From positions 1 through 48,042 of the forward strand of contig JAUZQK010000120.1 in the NCBI GenBank assembly GCA_030951025.1: a DNA stretch of 48,042 nt, read 5' to 3'. The DNA is from Mariprofundus sp. GTDB lineage: Bacteria; Pseudomonadota; Zetaproteobacteria; Mariprofundales; Mariprofundaceae. Positions 8,557-16,604 of the stretch are shown one piece after another; within the stretch, counting starts at the first letter, position 1; each line of letters starts with the position of its first letter. A program made the translations under genes and the position numbers. The notes beneath the pieces were generated by a model. It worked only from the letters and a program-made list of their open reading frames with translations. It had not been told where the DNA came from and made no database searches.

Positions 8557-8972
8557 AACAACAACCCAGCCAGCATGATGGCCGTCAGCCCGGCCACTGC
8601 CAACACGACCTTGGCACTTAACACCATCATCGTTCGGCTTTCAGCCCAGCCTGCATCAATACACAAAAAACGAATACCGTTACTAAAATGGTAAACCAAA
8701 GCCACACCAACCAGCCACAATAATAATTTCCCGGTCAACGAGTGTAGCCATTCCAGGGTAGCTGCATAATGATCAGGGCTGCCAGTCATGCCGTGCAACA
8801 ACCACAAGTATAAAGGTACAAACAGCACCAGAATTAAAGCACTGCCACGATGTGCGATGCTGGCCAGCATCGGTGCCCGCCAGCGATAAATGGATATACG
8901 GGGCGATAAGGGGCGAGAAACAACGGGCGGGCTTTGCTTTGCCGACAGCCCGTTACTGTTTTGAACACTCAT
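8553..8972 (-). CDS. sdhC: Succinate dehydrogenase cytochrome b556 subunit C
   Basis: With the start at 8972 the protein has about 139 residues and three membrane helices. 'RPLSPRISIYRW' and the following 'SIAHRGSAL' are the SdhC signature, and the His in 'YHFSNGIRF' is the probable haem ligand. The frame is open upstream to 9071, but those residues do not look like SdhC. The ATG at 8970-8972 has no good ribosome-binding site of its own; a strong GGGAGGG lies before an out-of-frame ATG 13 nt upstream, which starts a 5-codon ORF ending on this ATG. Confidence 0.9.
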   Translation of the reverse strand: MSVQNSNGLSAKQSPPVVSRPLSPRISIYRWRAPMLASIAHRGSALILVLFVPLYLWLLHGMTGSPDHYAATLEWLHSLTGKLLLWLVGVALVYHFSNGIRFLCIDAGWAESRTMMVLSAKVVLAVAGLTAIMLAGLLL

Positions 8973-9020
8973 AGTCGAACACTCATGGAACAACACCCTC
9001 CCTTCTATTTCTTTCACCGC

Positions 9021-9043
9021 AAAAAGCCCGGTTATCATAACCG
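9021..9043 (-). terminator. Possible short terminator between nnr and sdhC
   Basis: On the minus strand CGGTTA-TGA-TAACCG forms a 6-bp hairpin (9029-9043), followed after GGC by five T (9021-9025). The stem is short, so it may be only partly effective. Confidence 0.45.
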
Positions 9044-9085
9044 TCTCGCTTATCACAACCACCACGCTCAAATAATACTACATCA

Positions 9086-10669
9086 TTACGCCACTGTACC
9101 AGCGCGTTCGATATGTTGGCGCAATACAGCCACTTGTTTGGCCAATTCTCCCGCCAAATACCAGCCACTGCACTCCCCTGCTTTACCATGCAAGGCAACA
9201 GCTGCAGAAATCAACATGCCCACGCCATCATTATCCATCCTTGCTGCTCTAGCCAGCTGTGCGCCAATCATGCCGGCCAACACATCACCGGAGCCGGCAA
9301 TGGCCAATTGTGCTGAACCGAAGGGGTTGAGATAGATGTCGCCAGCCGGTGAAGCCACCAATGTTTCAGCTCCTTTCAACACCACCCAACAATGGTAGCG
9401 GGTAGTCAAAGCCAGCACACATTCCTTACGACAGCGCTGAATATCATCATTGGAACGCCCCAACAATCGAGCCGCTTCACCCGGATGCGGTGTCATCACC
9501 GTGATCGCGCTGCTGGACTCATATCGACCGGCCAACTGCTGCTGCAAGGATTCATCCGCAGCCACCATGTTCAAAGCATCGGCATCGAGCAGTAAAGGTT
9601 TATCGCTGCTCAAAAGCGATTGCAGCAACTCGGCCTGATCAACACCCCAGCCGGGTCCTGCAACAATGGCATCGCTTTGCTGCCACAAAGCTTGCCACGA
9701 TCCACTTGATTGGGGATAACACATCACTTCCAATGAACCTGCAGCCACCACTGGCCACACATCATCCGGACAAATCAAACTCACCAGGCCAGCTCCTGCA
9801 GCATACGCTCCGAGCCCTGCCAATTGCGGCGCTCCAGTGTGTCCCACCGAGCCACCAAACACCGCGACATGCCCATAACTGCCTTTATGCGTCAAACGCG
9901 AACGTTCCGGCCATGCCTGAGTAAGAAAACGATCATGAATCAAACAGGTGCTGTGTACACAAAAGCCATCATGCATTTCTGCACAACTATGTTGCCACGA
10001 GGCTTCGATCACCGCTTCTGAAATACCGATATCGGCCACGTTCAACAACTGCCCGGTATAATCACGCCCTTCAGCCAACCAATGCCCCCATTTGGATGCA
10101 GCAATGGGTAACGTACACTCCGCCTGCACCGCAGCACCCAACACAGCCCCCGTATCAGCACAAAGGCCCGATGCAATGTCCACACTCAACACAGGCCGAT
10201 CCGTTTGATTCATACGATTGATCACTTCGACCATCAATGGACTAACTGCCCGATTCAAGCCAATGCCAAAGATGGCATCGACAACCAGCACAGCCCTGAG
10301 CAACCAGCGATTTAATTCATCGATCCCATCATCACCACAGGCCTGACGAATCTTGGCACCCGCCGCACGCGCGCGCTGCGCATAGGTTGTGCATACATCA
10401 TTTAATTCGGCCACAGGCACAAGGCTGACAATGGTGACTGGCAAACGGCGGGCTCGTAGATAATGCGCTGCTGCAAAGCCATCACCACCATTGTTGCCAG
10501 AGCCGGTAATAATCACGATGCGGCCATAATCCGGCATTTGTTCAAGCACCGCTGCGGCGAGCGCTTTACCCGCTCGATCCATGAGTTCCGAAGCCGAGAT
10601 GCCAGCTTCAATCGTTTGCCCATCAGCCCAACGCATTTGAGCTGCGGTTAAGATACGTGTTTCACTCAT
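9086..10669 (-). CDS. nnr: Bifunctional NAD(P)HX epimerase / ADP-dependent NAD(P)HX dehydratase
   Basis: This 527-residue repair enzyme restores NAD(P)H from its hydrated forms. The N-terminal half is the YjeF_N epimerase ('GSGNNGGDGFAAA', near residue 55). The C-terminal half is the carbohydrate-kinase-like dehydratase, with 'GPGWG', 'LLDADALN', 'TPHPGEAARLLGR', 'KGAETLV' and 'GSGDVLAGMI'. The ATG at 10667-10669 is preferred to one 10 codons upstream because GAGAGGGGG lies right before it. It is the last gene of the pdxJ-acpS-vanZ-like-nnr run, 26 nt after the VanZ-like gene. Confidence 0.95.
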   Translation of the reverse strand: MSETRILTAAQMRWADGQTIEAGISASELMDRAGKALAAAVLEQMPDYGRIVIITGSGNNGGDGFAAAHYLRARRLPVTIVSLVPVAELNDVCTTYAQRARAAGAKIRQACGDDGIDELNRWLLRAVLVVDAIFGIGLNRAVSPLMVEVINRMNQTDRPVLSVDIASGLCADTGAVLGAAVQAECTLPIAASKWGHWLAEGRDYTGQLLNVADIGISEAVIEASWQHSCAEMHDGFCVHSTCLIHDRFLTQAWPERSRLTHKGSYGHVAVFGGSVGHTGAPQLAGLGAYAAGAGLVSLICPDDVWPVVAAGSLEVMCYPQSSGSWQALWQQSDAIVAGPGWGVDQAELLQSLLSSDKPLLLDADALNMVAADESLQQQLAGRYESSSAITVMTPHPGEAARLLGRSNDDIQRCRKECVLALTTRYHCWVVLKGAETLVASPAGDIYLNPFGSAQLAIAGSGDVLAGMIGAQLARAARMDNDGVGMLISAAVALHGKAGECSGWYLAGELAKQVAVLRQHIERAGTVA

Positions 10670-10695
10670 GTATTCCCCCTCTCGCATGGCTTGCC

Positions 10696-11076
10696 TCACG
10701 ACACCGACGCAAACTCTCTTTTGCGCAAGATGATAATCATCAACAATGCTCCGACAGTATCTGCCAACCAGTCAAATACACTGGCATCACGACCTGCCAC
10801 AAATGACTGATGCCATTCATCTGTCATACCATACAAGGAACAAAACAGCACAGCAATCACAGCCAGTATATTCCAGTGTTTTAAGCCAGCCTGCAACATC
10901 CATATTTTACCCACCTGCCAAAACAAGAATGCCATCACTGCATAGGCCGCAGCATGAATCCACTTGTCCTGCATATTGAACACCATAGGCACGGGCAGGG
11001 TTGATTGATTCGATAGATAATAAATCAAAGCACAATAAAGCAGCAACAACAGCAACCACACATAACGAAACAACAT
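10696..11076 (-). CDS. VanZ-like family membrane protein
   Basis: This 126-residue protein has four predicted membrane segments and the VanZ-like signature 'DKWIHAAAYAVMAFLFW' followed by 'SLYGMTDEWHQSFVAGRDASV'. VanZ-like proteins are common, and most have no assigned role beyond teicoplanin resistance for VanZ itself; no glycopeptide resistance genes are here. It starts 2 nt after the acpS stop, so it is in the same operon. Confidence 0.85.
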   Translation of the reverse strand: MLFRYVWLLLLLLYCALIYYLSNQSTLPVPMVFNMQDKWIHAAAYAVMAFLFWQVGKIWMLQAGLKHWNILAVIAVLFCSLYGMTDEWHQSFVAGRDASVFDWLADTVGALLMIIILRKREFASVS

Positions 11077-11078
11077 GA

Positions 11079-11462
11079 TTACGCGCCTGTTTCCGCTAGC
11101 GCAAAGGCCATCGCCACACCACCATCATCGGTCAACGACAATTGGACATTAACAATGTCCATCGCATCGGCACGCAGTTGTGCAGCATCATGCAAGGTGA
11201 TTTCAGGTTTCCCGGAATCCTGATGAATCGTTTCAATCATGCGCAATGCTATGCCTTGCCGAAAGCCCGTACCCAAAGCCTTCGATACCGCTTCTTTTGC
11301 TGCAAATAACATTGCAAAACGTCTGGCTGGATGACCCTTGGCGCGCGCCTGGCTGATTTCCCTCTCGGTATATATGCGCTGCACAAAGCGTTCACCATGC
11401 CGATCCAATGCCGCCTCGATTCTGGCGATTGCAATGCGATCAATACCAATGCCTGCAATCAA
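11079..11462 (-). CDS. acpS: Holo-[acyl-carrier-protein] synthase
   Basis: This 127-residue enzyme transfers 4'-phosphopantetheine from CoA to acyl carrier protein. Both conserved blocks are seen: '[13 protein letters not shown]' (metal-binding Asp) and '[19 protein letters not shown]' (catalytic Glu-Ala and Lys). The start is TTG (11460-11462), overlapping the pdxJ stop as TTGA, so translation is coupled. The pdxJ-acpS pairing is a familiar proteobacterial arrangement. Confidence 0.94.
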   Translation of the reverse strand: MIAGIGIDRIAIARIEAALDRHGERFVQRIYTEREISQARAKGHPARRFAMLFAAKEAVSKALGTGFRQGIALRMIETIHQDSGKPEITLHDAAQLRADAMDIVNVQLSLTDDGGVAMAFALAETGA

Positions 11463-12172
11463 CGTTTCATCACCGCTCGAAAATCCGATACAGCTTGTTG
11501 CAATCCCTTAAACAATGCATCGGCGACAATGGCATGGCCGATATTCAACTCCTCAATTTCAGGGATCGCGCACACAGCCGGTGTATTTTCAACCGTCAGG
11601 CCATGCCCTGCATGTACCATCAAACCCAGTTTACTGGCCAGCGCAGCCCCGTCACGGATAGCTGTCAGCTCTTGATGCTGCTGTTCACCTGTCAGATTTG
11701 CATAATGCCCGGTATGCAGTTCAATCACCGGCGCACCAATCTCACAGCTGGCTTGAATCTGCGCTTCAATCGGATCAATAAACATCGATACCCGCACACC
11801 TGCAGCTGTCAAACGCGCGACCACCTTGGTCAAACGCGCCTGATGCCCCACCACATCCAGCCCGCCTTCAGTGGTCAGCTCCTCGCGTTTCTCCGGCACC
11901 AGACAACAAGCTGCTGGCCTTAGACGCTCACAGATGGCCACCATTTCATCGGTCGCACCCATTTCCATGTTCAAATGCAATCCATCTATGGCTGCCAAGC
12001 GCTCAATATCATGATCCTGAATATGGCGGCGATCTTCACGCAAATGCGCCGTAATACTGCCCGCACCTGCCGCCAGACAGATCGGCACAGCATCGAGCGG
12101 ATCAGGGTAAGTAGTGCCCCGCGCCTGCCGAATCGTGGCAATATGATCAATATTTACACCCAAATTTATCAT
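11459..12172 (-). CDS. pdxJ: Pyridoxine 5'-phosphate synthase
   Basis: This 237-residue TIM-barrel enzyme condenses 1-deoxy-D-xylulose 5-phosphate with 3-amino-2-oxopropyl phosphate to form pyridoxine 5'-phosphate. The family opening '[17 protein letters not shown]' and '[12 protein letters not shown]' are complete, as are '[10 protein letters not shown]' and the C-terminal '[14 protein letters not shown]'. AAAGGA precedes the ATG. It leads a tight operon with acpS; a dispersed palindromic repeat lies between it and recO. Confidence 0.96.
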   Translation of the reverse strand: MINLGVNIDHIATIRQARGTTYPDPLDAVPICLAAGAGSITAHLREDRRHIQDHDIERLAAIDGLHLNMEMGATDEMVAICERLRPAACCLVPEKREELTTEGGLDVVGHQARLTKVVARLTAAGVRVSMFIDPIEAQIQASCEIGAPVIELHTGHYANLTGEQQHQELTAIRDGAALASKLGLMVHAGHGLTVENTPAVCAIPEIEELNIGHAIVADALFKGLQQAVSDFRAVMKR

Positions 12173-12189
12173 CTATTCAATCCTTTAAA

Positions 12190-12267
12190 ACTTTAGTAAC
12201 AAGCAGCGCAAAGAAAACCATACTTGGATTTTGCCTTCCCTCGGCGTCCCTTGCGTCCTCTGCGGTA
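12190..12267. repeat. Dispersed palindromic repeat, copy 1
   Basis: This intergenic stretch shares blocks with 47438-47520: 'AGCGCAAAGAAAA', then 'GATTTTGCCTT', then 'TGCGT' and 'CTCTGCGGT'. Both end in ACCGCAGAG-type sequence, a pattern found scattered in many bacterial genomes. It carries no ORF. Its ends were judged by eye. Confidence 0.7.
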
Positions 12268-12291
12268 AAGCTTTTGGAGCTTTTGAAACCT

Positions 12292-12987
12292 CTATACTTT
12301 AAAACTATCGGTAGCTTTAATGCCATGCTCCTGCAGCGCCTGTCGAATCATATCACGCCAGCAAGCCGCATCGGCCGCATGAAGCCGCACATTGCCTCCC
12401 GCCAACACAGCCTCAATCGACTTGCGCAAACCAGCGGAAACACGCATTCCCTTCGACCCATTCCTGCCATTGTCGCCACACGATTCACAAAGTAGCTGCG
12501 CCTGTCTCCAATACATCATCTGCTGCGCATCCGCATCACAATGCCAACAGTGCGATAAATTACCAAGCCAACCGGCCACATCAAGCAAATACCACACCGC
12601 CGCACACAAGCCCTGCTGCTCTCCCCGCTCAGCCAGCAATGCCAATGCTTGCCCCGTCTCATCAAAACCATGCGGATCGCCTTCCTGAAACAAACGCGAT
12701 GTGATCGCCAACAACTCCAAACCATGCAACGATAATGATGGCTCCAGTAAACAGCGGCCACGCTGCACATCCACAAGTGTCCCCATGCCTGTGCGTCCGG
12801 GTTTCCAGCTAATTTGCAACGCATACAACGGTTCTAAACTTGCACGAAAAGAGCTTTTTGGTCGCCGTGCTCCTCTGGCCATTAAAGTAATACGCCCATG
12901 CTCTTTGCTTAAAAAATGACAAATTAATGAGGTATCGCTAAAGGGAACCCTTCGCAGCAGCAGTGCATCATCCCGAATCTCAGCCAT
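12292..12987 (-). CDS. recO: DNA repair protein RecO
   Basis: This 231-residue protein acts with RecR and RecF to load RecA onto single-stranded DNA. The N-terminal OB-fold is recognisable as 'ALLLRRVPFSDTSLICHFLSKEHG' in pieces, followed by 'ARGARRPKSSF', typical of RecO. A C-terminal zinc-binding set is present ('HCWHCDAD' and 'CESCGDNG'). No good ribosome-binding site is visible before the ATG. The dispersed repeat separates it from pdxJ. Confidence 0.92.
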   Translation of the reverse strand: MAEIRDDALLLRRVPFSDTSLICHFLSKEHGRITLMARGARRPKSSFRASLEPLYALQISWKPGRTGMGTLVDVQRGRCLLEPSLSLHGLELLAITSRLFQEGDPHGFDETGQALALLAERGEQQGLCAAVWYLLDVAGWLGNLSHCWHCDADAQQMMYWRQAQLLCESCGDNGRNGSKGMRVSAGLRKSIEAVLAGGNVRLHAADAACWRDMIRQALQEHGIKATDSFKV

Positions 12988-13014
12988 GAGTGAGACTGAT
13001 TATTATTTCTGTAT

Positions 13015-13290
13015 TCACGCTACGGTTGAGCCAATCCCACCACAGCATCTTTTATGTTTTTTTCCACTTCCACACGGGCAAGGGGCATTGCGATTGATTT
13101 TGTTTGATGCAGCTGGCTTTGGAGGGTTTAACATTTTTTCCAAATCGGAAATATCTTCCGGTTTATCCAGCTCAAACCCAATAATGTAAATCCAGCCATG
13201 CTCAGTGCATTTGTCTGCAACATATTTTGCCATCTCATCGCTGTGTACCCTTACAATGATTGGCTTGTTTTTAGTCCCTAATTTAGCCAT
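13015..13290 (-). CDS. SEC-C metal-binding protein (PBPRA1643-like)
   Basis: This 91-residue protein ends in a SEC-C zinc motif, '[17 protein letters not shown]', the motif found at the C-terminus of SecA and in many small proteins. The N-terminal half ('[16 protein letters not shown]', '[16 protein letters not shown]') matches a small family of stand-alone SEC-C proteins of unknown role. GGAG lies about 12 nt before the ATG. It is probably a single gene, as about 210 nt without a recognisable gene separates it from lolC/E. Confidence 0.85.
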   Translation of the reverse strand: MAKLGTKNKPIIVRVHSDEMAKYVADKCTEHGWIYIIGFELDKPEDISDLEKMLNPPKPAASNKINRNAPCPCGSGKKHKRCCGGIGSTVA

Positions 13291-13500
13291 TTCAGTTACC
13301 CAACTCCATTTTTCATTTGATCATTACATATCGATATAATCAATCATGCATCCGTCTATAGCTTCGACAGTGCAACGATTGTTTTCTGATACAGTTTCAA
13401 AAGCAAGGCTTTATTTGGTGCTTTTAAGGGCGGAGTTTGTCAAGGCAGTTCCACATCCAAGCGCTGCCCAGGTAAGAGTCAAAACTCTGAAAGAGAGCAG

Positions 13501-14751
13501 CTATTCATATCTCAATGCTTCAGCAGGAGGCACGCTGGCAGCACGCCAGGCGGGGTAAAAGGTTGCCAACACGCCCATGATAAGACTAACAATGATAATC
13601 GTGGCAACAGAGGCTGGATCAATCACCGAAGGGATATGATCGATATAATACACATCGCTGGACATGAACTTTACGCCTGTAAGCGTTTCTATCCATGCCA
13701 TCAGGCTATCCAGCTGCCAGGCCAGCAATAACCCTAACGAAGCACCGATCAAGGTGCCTATGCCGCTAAGCATTGTACCCATGAGTAAAAATATACGCAT
13801 CACCGAGGCATGGGTTGCACCCACCGTTTTGAGGATGGCAATTTCCTTGCGCCGCTCCATCACCACCATCACGAGGGAGGCCACCATATTGAATACCGCC
13901 ACCATCACGATTAACGATAAAATCACGCCCATGGCGATACGCTCAGTTTTCATGGCCTGAAAAAAGGAACGATGGCGATGCTGCCAATCGGTGACCCACG
14001 CACCTGTCGGCAATGCCTTGCGCGCCGCCTCCGCCACTTGGCTGGCCATGTCTTTATTGTACAAAAAGACTTCGATGCCGCTCACACTATCACCCATTTT
14101 ATTCAGCCGCTGAATCGCCGCCAAAGGGGTCACCATCATGCCAACATCATATTCATAAAAACCCGAATCAAAGATGCCCACCACTTCAAACGCACGCATA
14201 CGTGGCACCGCGCCCGATGGACTGATACCGCCAGACGGAGACATCAAACGTACCCGATCACCAACCCCTGCCCCCAGCTTTCTGGCCAAACTCTTGCCCA
14301 TGACCATCTGAAACGGCGAAGCATCATTATTCACAAAGCGCCCTTGCACAATATGCCGCGCAATATCATCACTGCGGCTCACATCCACGCCTTTTAAAAT
14401 ACCACCCAAAGCCCTTGAACCATAGGAGGCCAATACCTGGGTCGAAATATAGGGCGCGACACGCTCCACCCCATCCAACTCTTCCGCCTGCGCCAGCCAA
14501 CTGCGCCAATCGTTTAAATTATTACCCGGCCCCTGAATATCCACATGCGATGAAAAACCTAGAATTTTATCACGAATCTCCACCGCCGCACCATTCATGA
14601 CCGACAGCACCACGATCAACGTCATCACACCAATGGCAATACCCGCACCAGAACTCCAGCTAATCAGAGATACAAACTTTTCACTACGCCGTGAACGCAG
14701 ATAGCGGCGTGCCAACATCCATTCGTAGGAACGAAAAAAACCTTGTTTCAT
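13501..14751 (-). CDS. lolC: Lipoprotein-releasing ABC transporter permease (LolC/LolE family)
   Basis: This 416-residue permease has one N-terminal membrane helix, a large periplasmic domain and three C-terminal helices, the LolC/E architecture. The opening 'FVSLISWSSGAGIAIGVMTLIVVLSVMNG' region (in parts) and the end 'TFYPAWRAASVPPAEALRYE' are diagnostic. LolCDE extracts lipoproteins from the inner membrane and hands them to LolA. The start is taken at the ATG 14749-14751; a GTG two codons upstream is possible. No lolD lies next to it in this window, so its ATPase must be elsewhere. It follows the antiporter gene by 19 nt. Confidence 0.88.
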   Translation of the reverse strand: MKQGFFRSYEWMLARRYLRSRRSEKFVSLISWSSGAGIAIGVMTLIVVLSVMNGAAVEIRDKILGFSSHVDIQGPGNNLNDWRSWLAQAEELDGVERVAPYISTQVLASYGSRALGGILKGVDVSRSDDIARHIVQGRFVNNDASPFQMVMGKSLARKLGAGVGDRVRLMSPSGGISPSGAVPRMRAFEVVGIFDSGFYEYDVGMMVTPLAAIQRLNKMGDSVSGIEVFLYNKDMASQVAEAARKALPTGAWVTDWQHRHRSFFQAMKTERIAMGVILSLIVMVAVFNMVASLVMVVMERRKEIAILKTVGATHASVMRIFLLMGTMLSGIGTLIGASLGLLLAWQLDSLMAWIETLTGVKFMSSDVYYIDHIPSVIDPASVATIIIVSLIMGVLATFYPAWRAASVPPAEALRYE

Positions 14752-14770
14752 AATCACCCGACTCGATGGA

Positions 14771-16126
14771 TCAACTTAAATAACGGAAATAAATATATAC
14801 ATGCGCAATAGTGATTGAGATTAACATCAAGCCAAACGCATGTTTCATAAACACCAAAAACTGAATCGGATGACCGGCACGCTGGGCAAAGCCTGCCACA
14901 ATCAAATTCGCCGATGCACCGATCAATGAACCGTTACCACCCAAACACGCACCCAGCGCCAACGCCCACCACAACGGCACAATCGCATCGGCACCACCAA
15001 AGCTTGGCGCCATGCTTTGAATCAATGGAATCATGGTTGCAACAAAGGGGATATTATCAATCAAGGCCGATGCAATCGCAGATACCCAGAGAATCGCACC
15101 CACGGTGGCATTAAAATCACCACCGGTCAGTTCCAGTGTTTTAGTTGCCAGCATTTCAATCACGCCAGTATGTTCAACACCGGTCACAACAATAAACAGA
15201 CCAACAAAGAAGAAAATCGTTGTCCATTCCACATCGGCCATAATGCCTTCATAAGCATGATCTTTTTCTTCCAGCGTTTGGCCAAATGTCTGCAACAATA
15301 ACAACAGCGCCGCACCAAACATGGCAATCGAAGCCGGCTCCAGATGCAGACTATGCGCCATCGTAAAACCGGTGATCACCAGAAACAGCACCATCAAACT
15401 CTTTTTCAATAAGGGTACATCTTTGATCGCTTCATTTTCATCAAAGCGCATCACCAAGGCTTTGTTTTCATCCGTTGCATGCAAATCACGACCGAACATA
15501 AACCAGATGGCCACGATCATCATCAGAAAAATAACTGGGGTAATGGGAGCCAGATTGAGCAAAAAATCCATAAAACTCAAGTTCGCCGCCGAACCAATCA
15601 TAATATTGGGTGGATCACCAATCAGTGTCGCCGTACCCCCCACATTTGAAGCCAGAATCTGGGCAAACAAATAAGGATAAGGGCGCACACCGAGCGCATC
15701 GGTAATCAATAATGTTACCGGCGCAATCAAAAGCACGGTCGTCACATTATCCAGGAACGCAGAAAACACAGCTGTCACAATCGAAAGCATGACCAGAATC
15801 CCCCAGGGGTTCCCCTTCACCGCTTTTGCAGCTTTAATGGCCACATACTGAAACATGCCCGTTTTTTGACTGATCGCCACAATCACCATCATGCCGGTCA
15901 ACAAGCCTATGGTATTAAAATCAATACCGGCAATCGCCTGCTCTTGGGTGATCACACCGCACAGGATCATCAAACCGGCACCGAGCAGGGAAAGCACAGC
16001 CCGGTTGAATTTTTCAGCCATAATAAAAGCGTACACGACCAATAAAATCGATACAGCCATCCAGGTTGGATCCATGCCGAAAATCACAGAGGAAGTATGT
16101 TCAACCGTATTATGCATCGTCATCAT
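14771..16126 (-). CDS. nhaD: ArsB/NhaD-type ion transporter
   Basis: This 451-residue protein has about 11-12 membrane segments and the ArsB/NhaD (ion transporter superfamily) pattern, including 'AFLDNVTTVLLIAPVT', 'GGTATLIGDPPNIMIG', 'ALIDNIPFVATMIPL' and 'GGNGSLIGASANLIV'. The repeated DN and GxxNxxIG-type motifs lie in the two broken helices of such carriers. Na+/H+ antiport is the best guess; another anion or organic substrate is possible. Starts at 16126, 16123 or 16117 are all possible; every one overlaps the CBS gene, so the pair is coupled. Confidence 0.82.
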   Translation of the reverse strand: MMTMHNTVEHTSSVIFGMDPTWMAVSILLVVYAFIMAEKFNRAVLSLLGAGLMILCGVITQEQAIAGIDFNTIGLLTGMMVIVAISQKTGMFQYVAIKAAKAVKGNPWGILVMLSIVTAVFSAFLDNVTTVLLIAPVTLLITDALGVRPYPYLFAQILASNVGGTATLIGDPPNIMIGSAANLSFMDFLLNLAPITPVIFLMMIVAIWFMFGRDLHATDENKALVMRFDENEAIKDVPLLKKSLMVLFLVITGFTMAHSLHLEPASIAMFGAALLLLLQTFGQTLEEKDHAYEGIMADVEWTTIFFFVGLFIVVTGVEHTGVIEMLATKTLELTGGDFNATVGAILWVSAIASALIDNIPFVATMIPLIQSMAPSFGGADAIVPLWWALALGACLGGNGSLIGASANLIVAGFAQRAGHPIQFLVFMKHAFGLMLISITIAHVYIYFRYLS

Positions 16127-16571
16127 CCCGCTTCATGCGATCGAGCACATCGCCGGCAGAAATAATACCCAGCAAGCGCTTCTGATCATCCACCACCATG
16201 GCATATTCATGTTTGGTATACGAGACCATCGCTGCAGCAACCGACAACAACGATTCATCCCGCTGCACCGTCAGCGGATTCTTGTCCATAATTGCAGCGA
16301 TAGACAGGGTCGAAATCTCATCATAATGACGACGTAAAATGCCGATATCCGGCGCATAGGGGATATGGTTCAAGTCGCCGGTCACAATATAACTCGGCAC
16401 CACCTTCTCCAAGACAGAAAAGGTAGAAATAACACCGACGATCTCAGCATCATCCCCGACAACAGGAATCATGCGCAACCTGGCATCGCGCATCCGCGCC
16501 AGCGCATGATCGACAGCTTCATCAACACGGGCGGTCACAATATTTGTCACCATAATATTTTCTGCGATCAT
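16110..16571 (-). CDS. Tandem CBS-domain protein
   Basis: This 153-residue protein consists of two CBS domains ('RLRMIPVVGDDAEIVGVIS' and 'EYAMVVDDQKRLLGIISAGD'). CBS pairs bind adenine nucleotides and regulate partner proteins. Its end overlaps the start of the NhaD-type transporter by up to 17 nt, so it is a likely nucleotide-sensing regulator of that carrier; this is inferred from the overlap. GGAGGGG precedes the ATG. Confidence 0.88.
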   Translation of the reverse strand: MIAENIMVTNIVTARVDEAVDHALARMRDARLRMIPVVGDDAEIVGVISTFSVLEKVVPSYIVTGDLNHIPYAPDIGILRRHYDEISTLSIAAIMDKNPLTVQRDESLLSVAAAMVSYTKHEYAMVVDDQKRLLGIISAGDVLDRMKRDDDDA

Positions 16572-16604
16572 AACCCCTCCTGCTTGAGATTCATCGTTGG
16601 GTGT

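Noticed and set aside
13438-13443. TTGACA on the minus strand upstream of the SEC-C gene
   Set aside because: No acceptable -10 at 15-19 nt spacing.
13346-13558. 70-codon plus-strand frame between the SEC-C and lolC/E genes
   Set aside because: It runs antisense into lolC/E, with no ribosome-binding site and no family resemblance.
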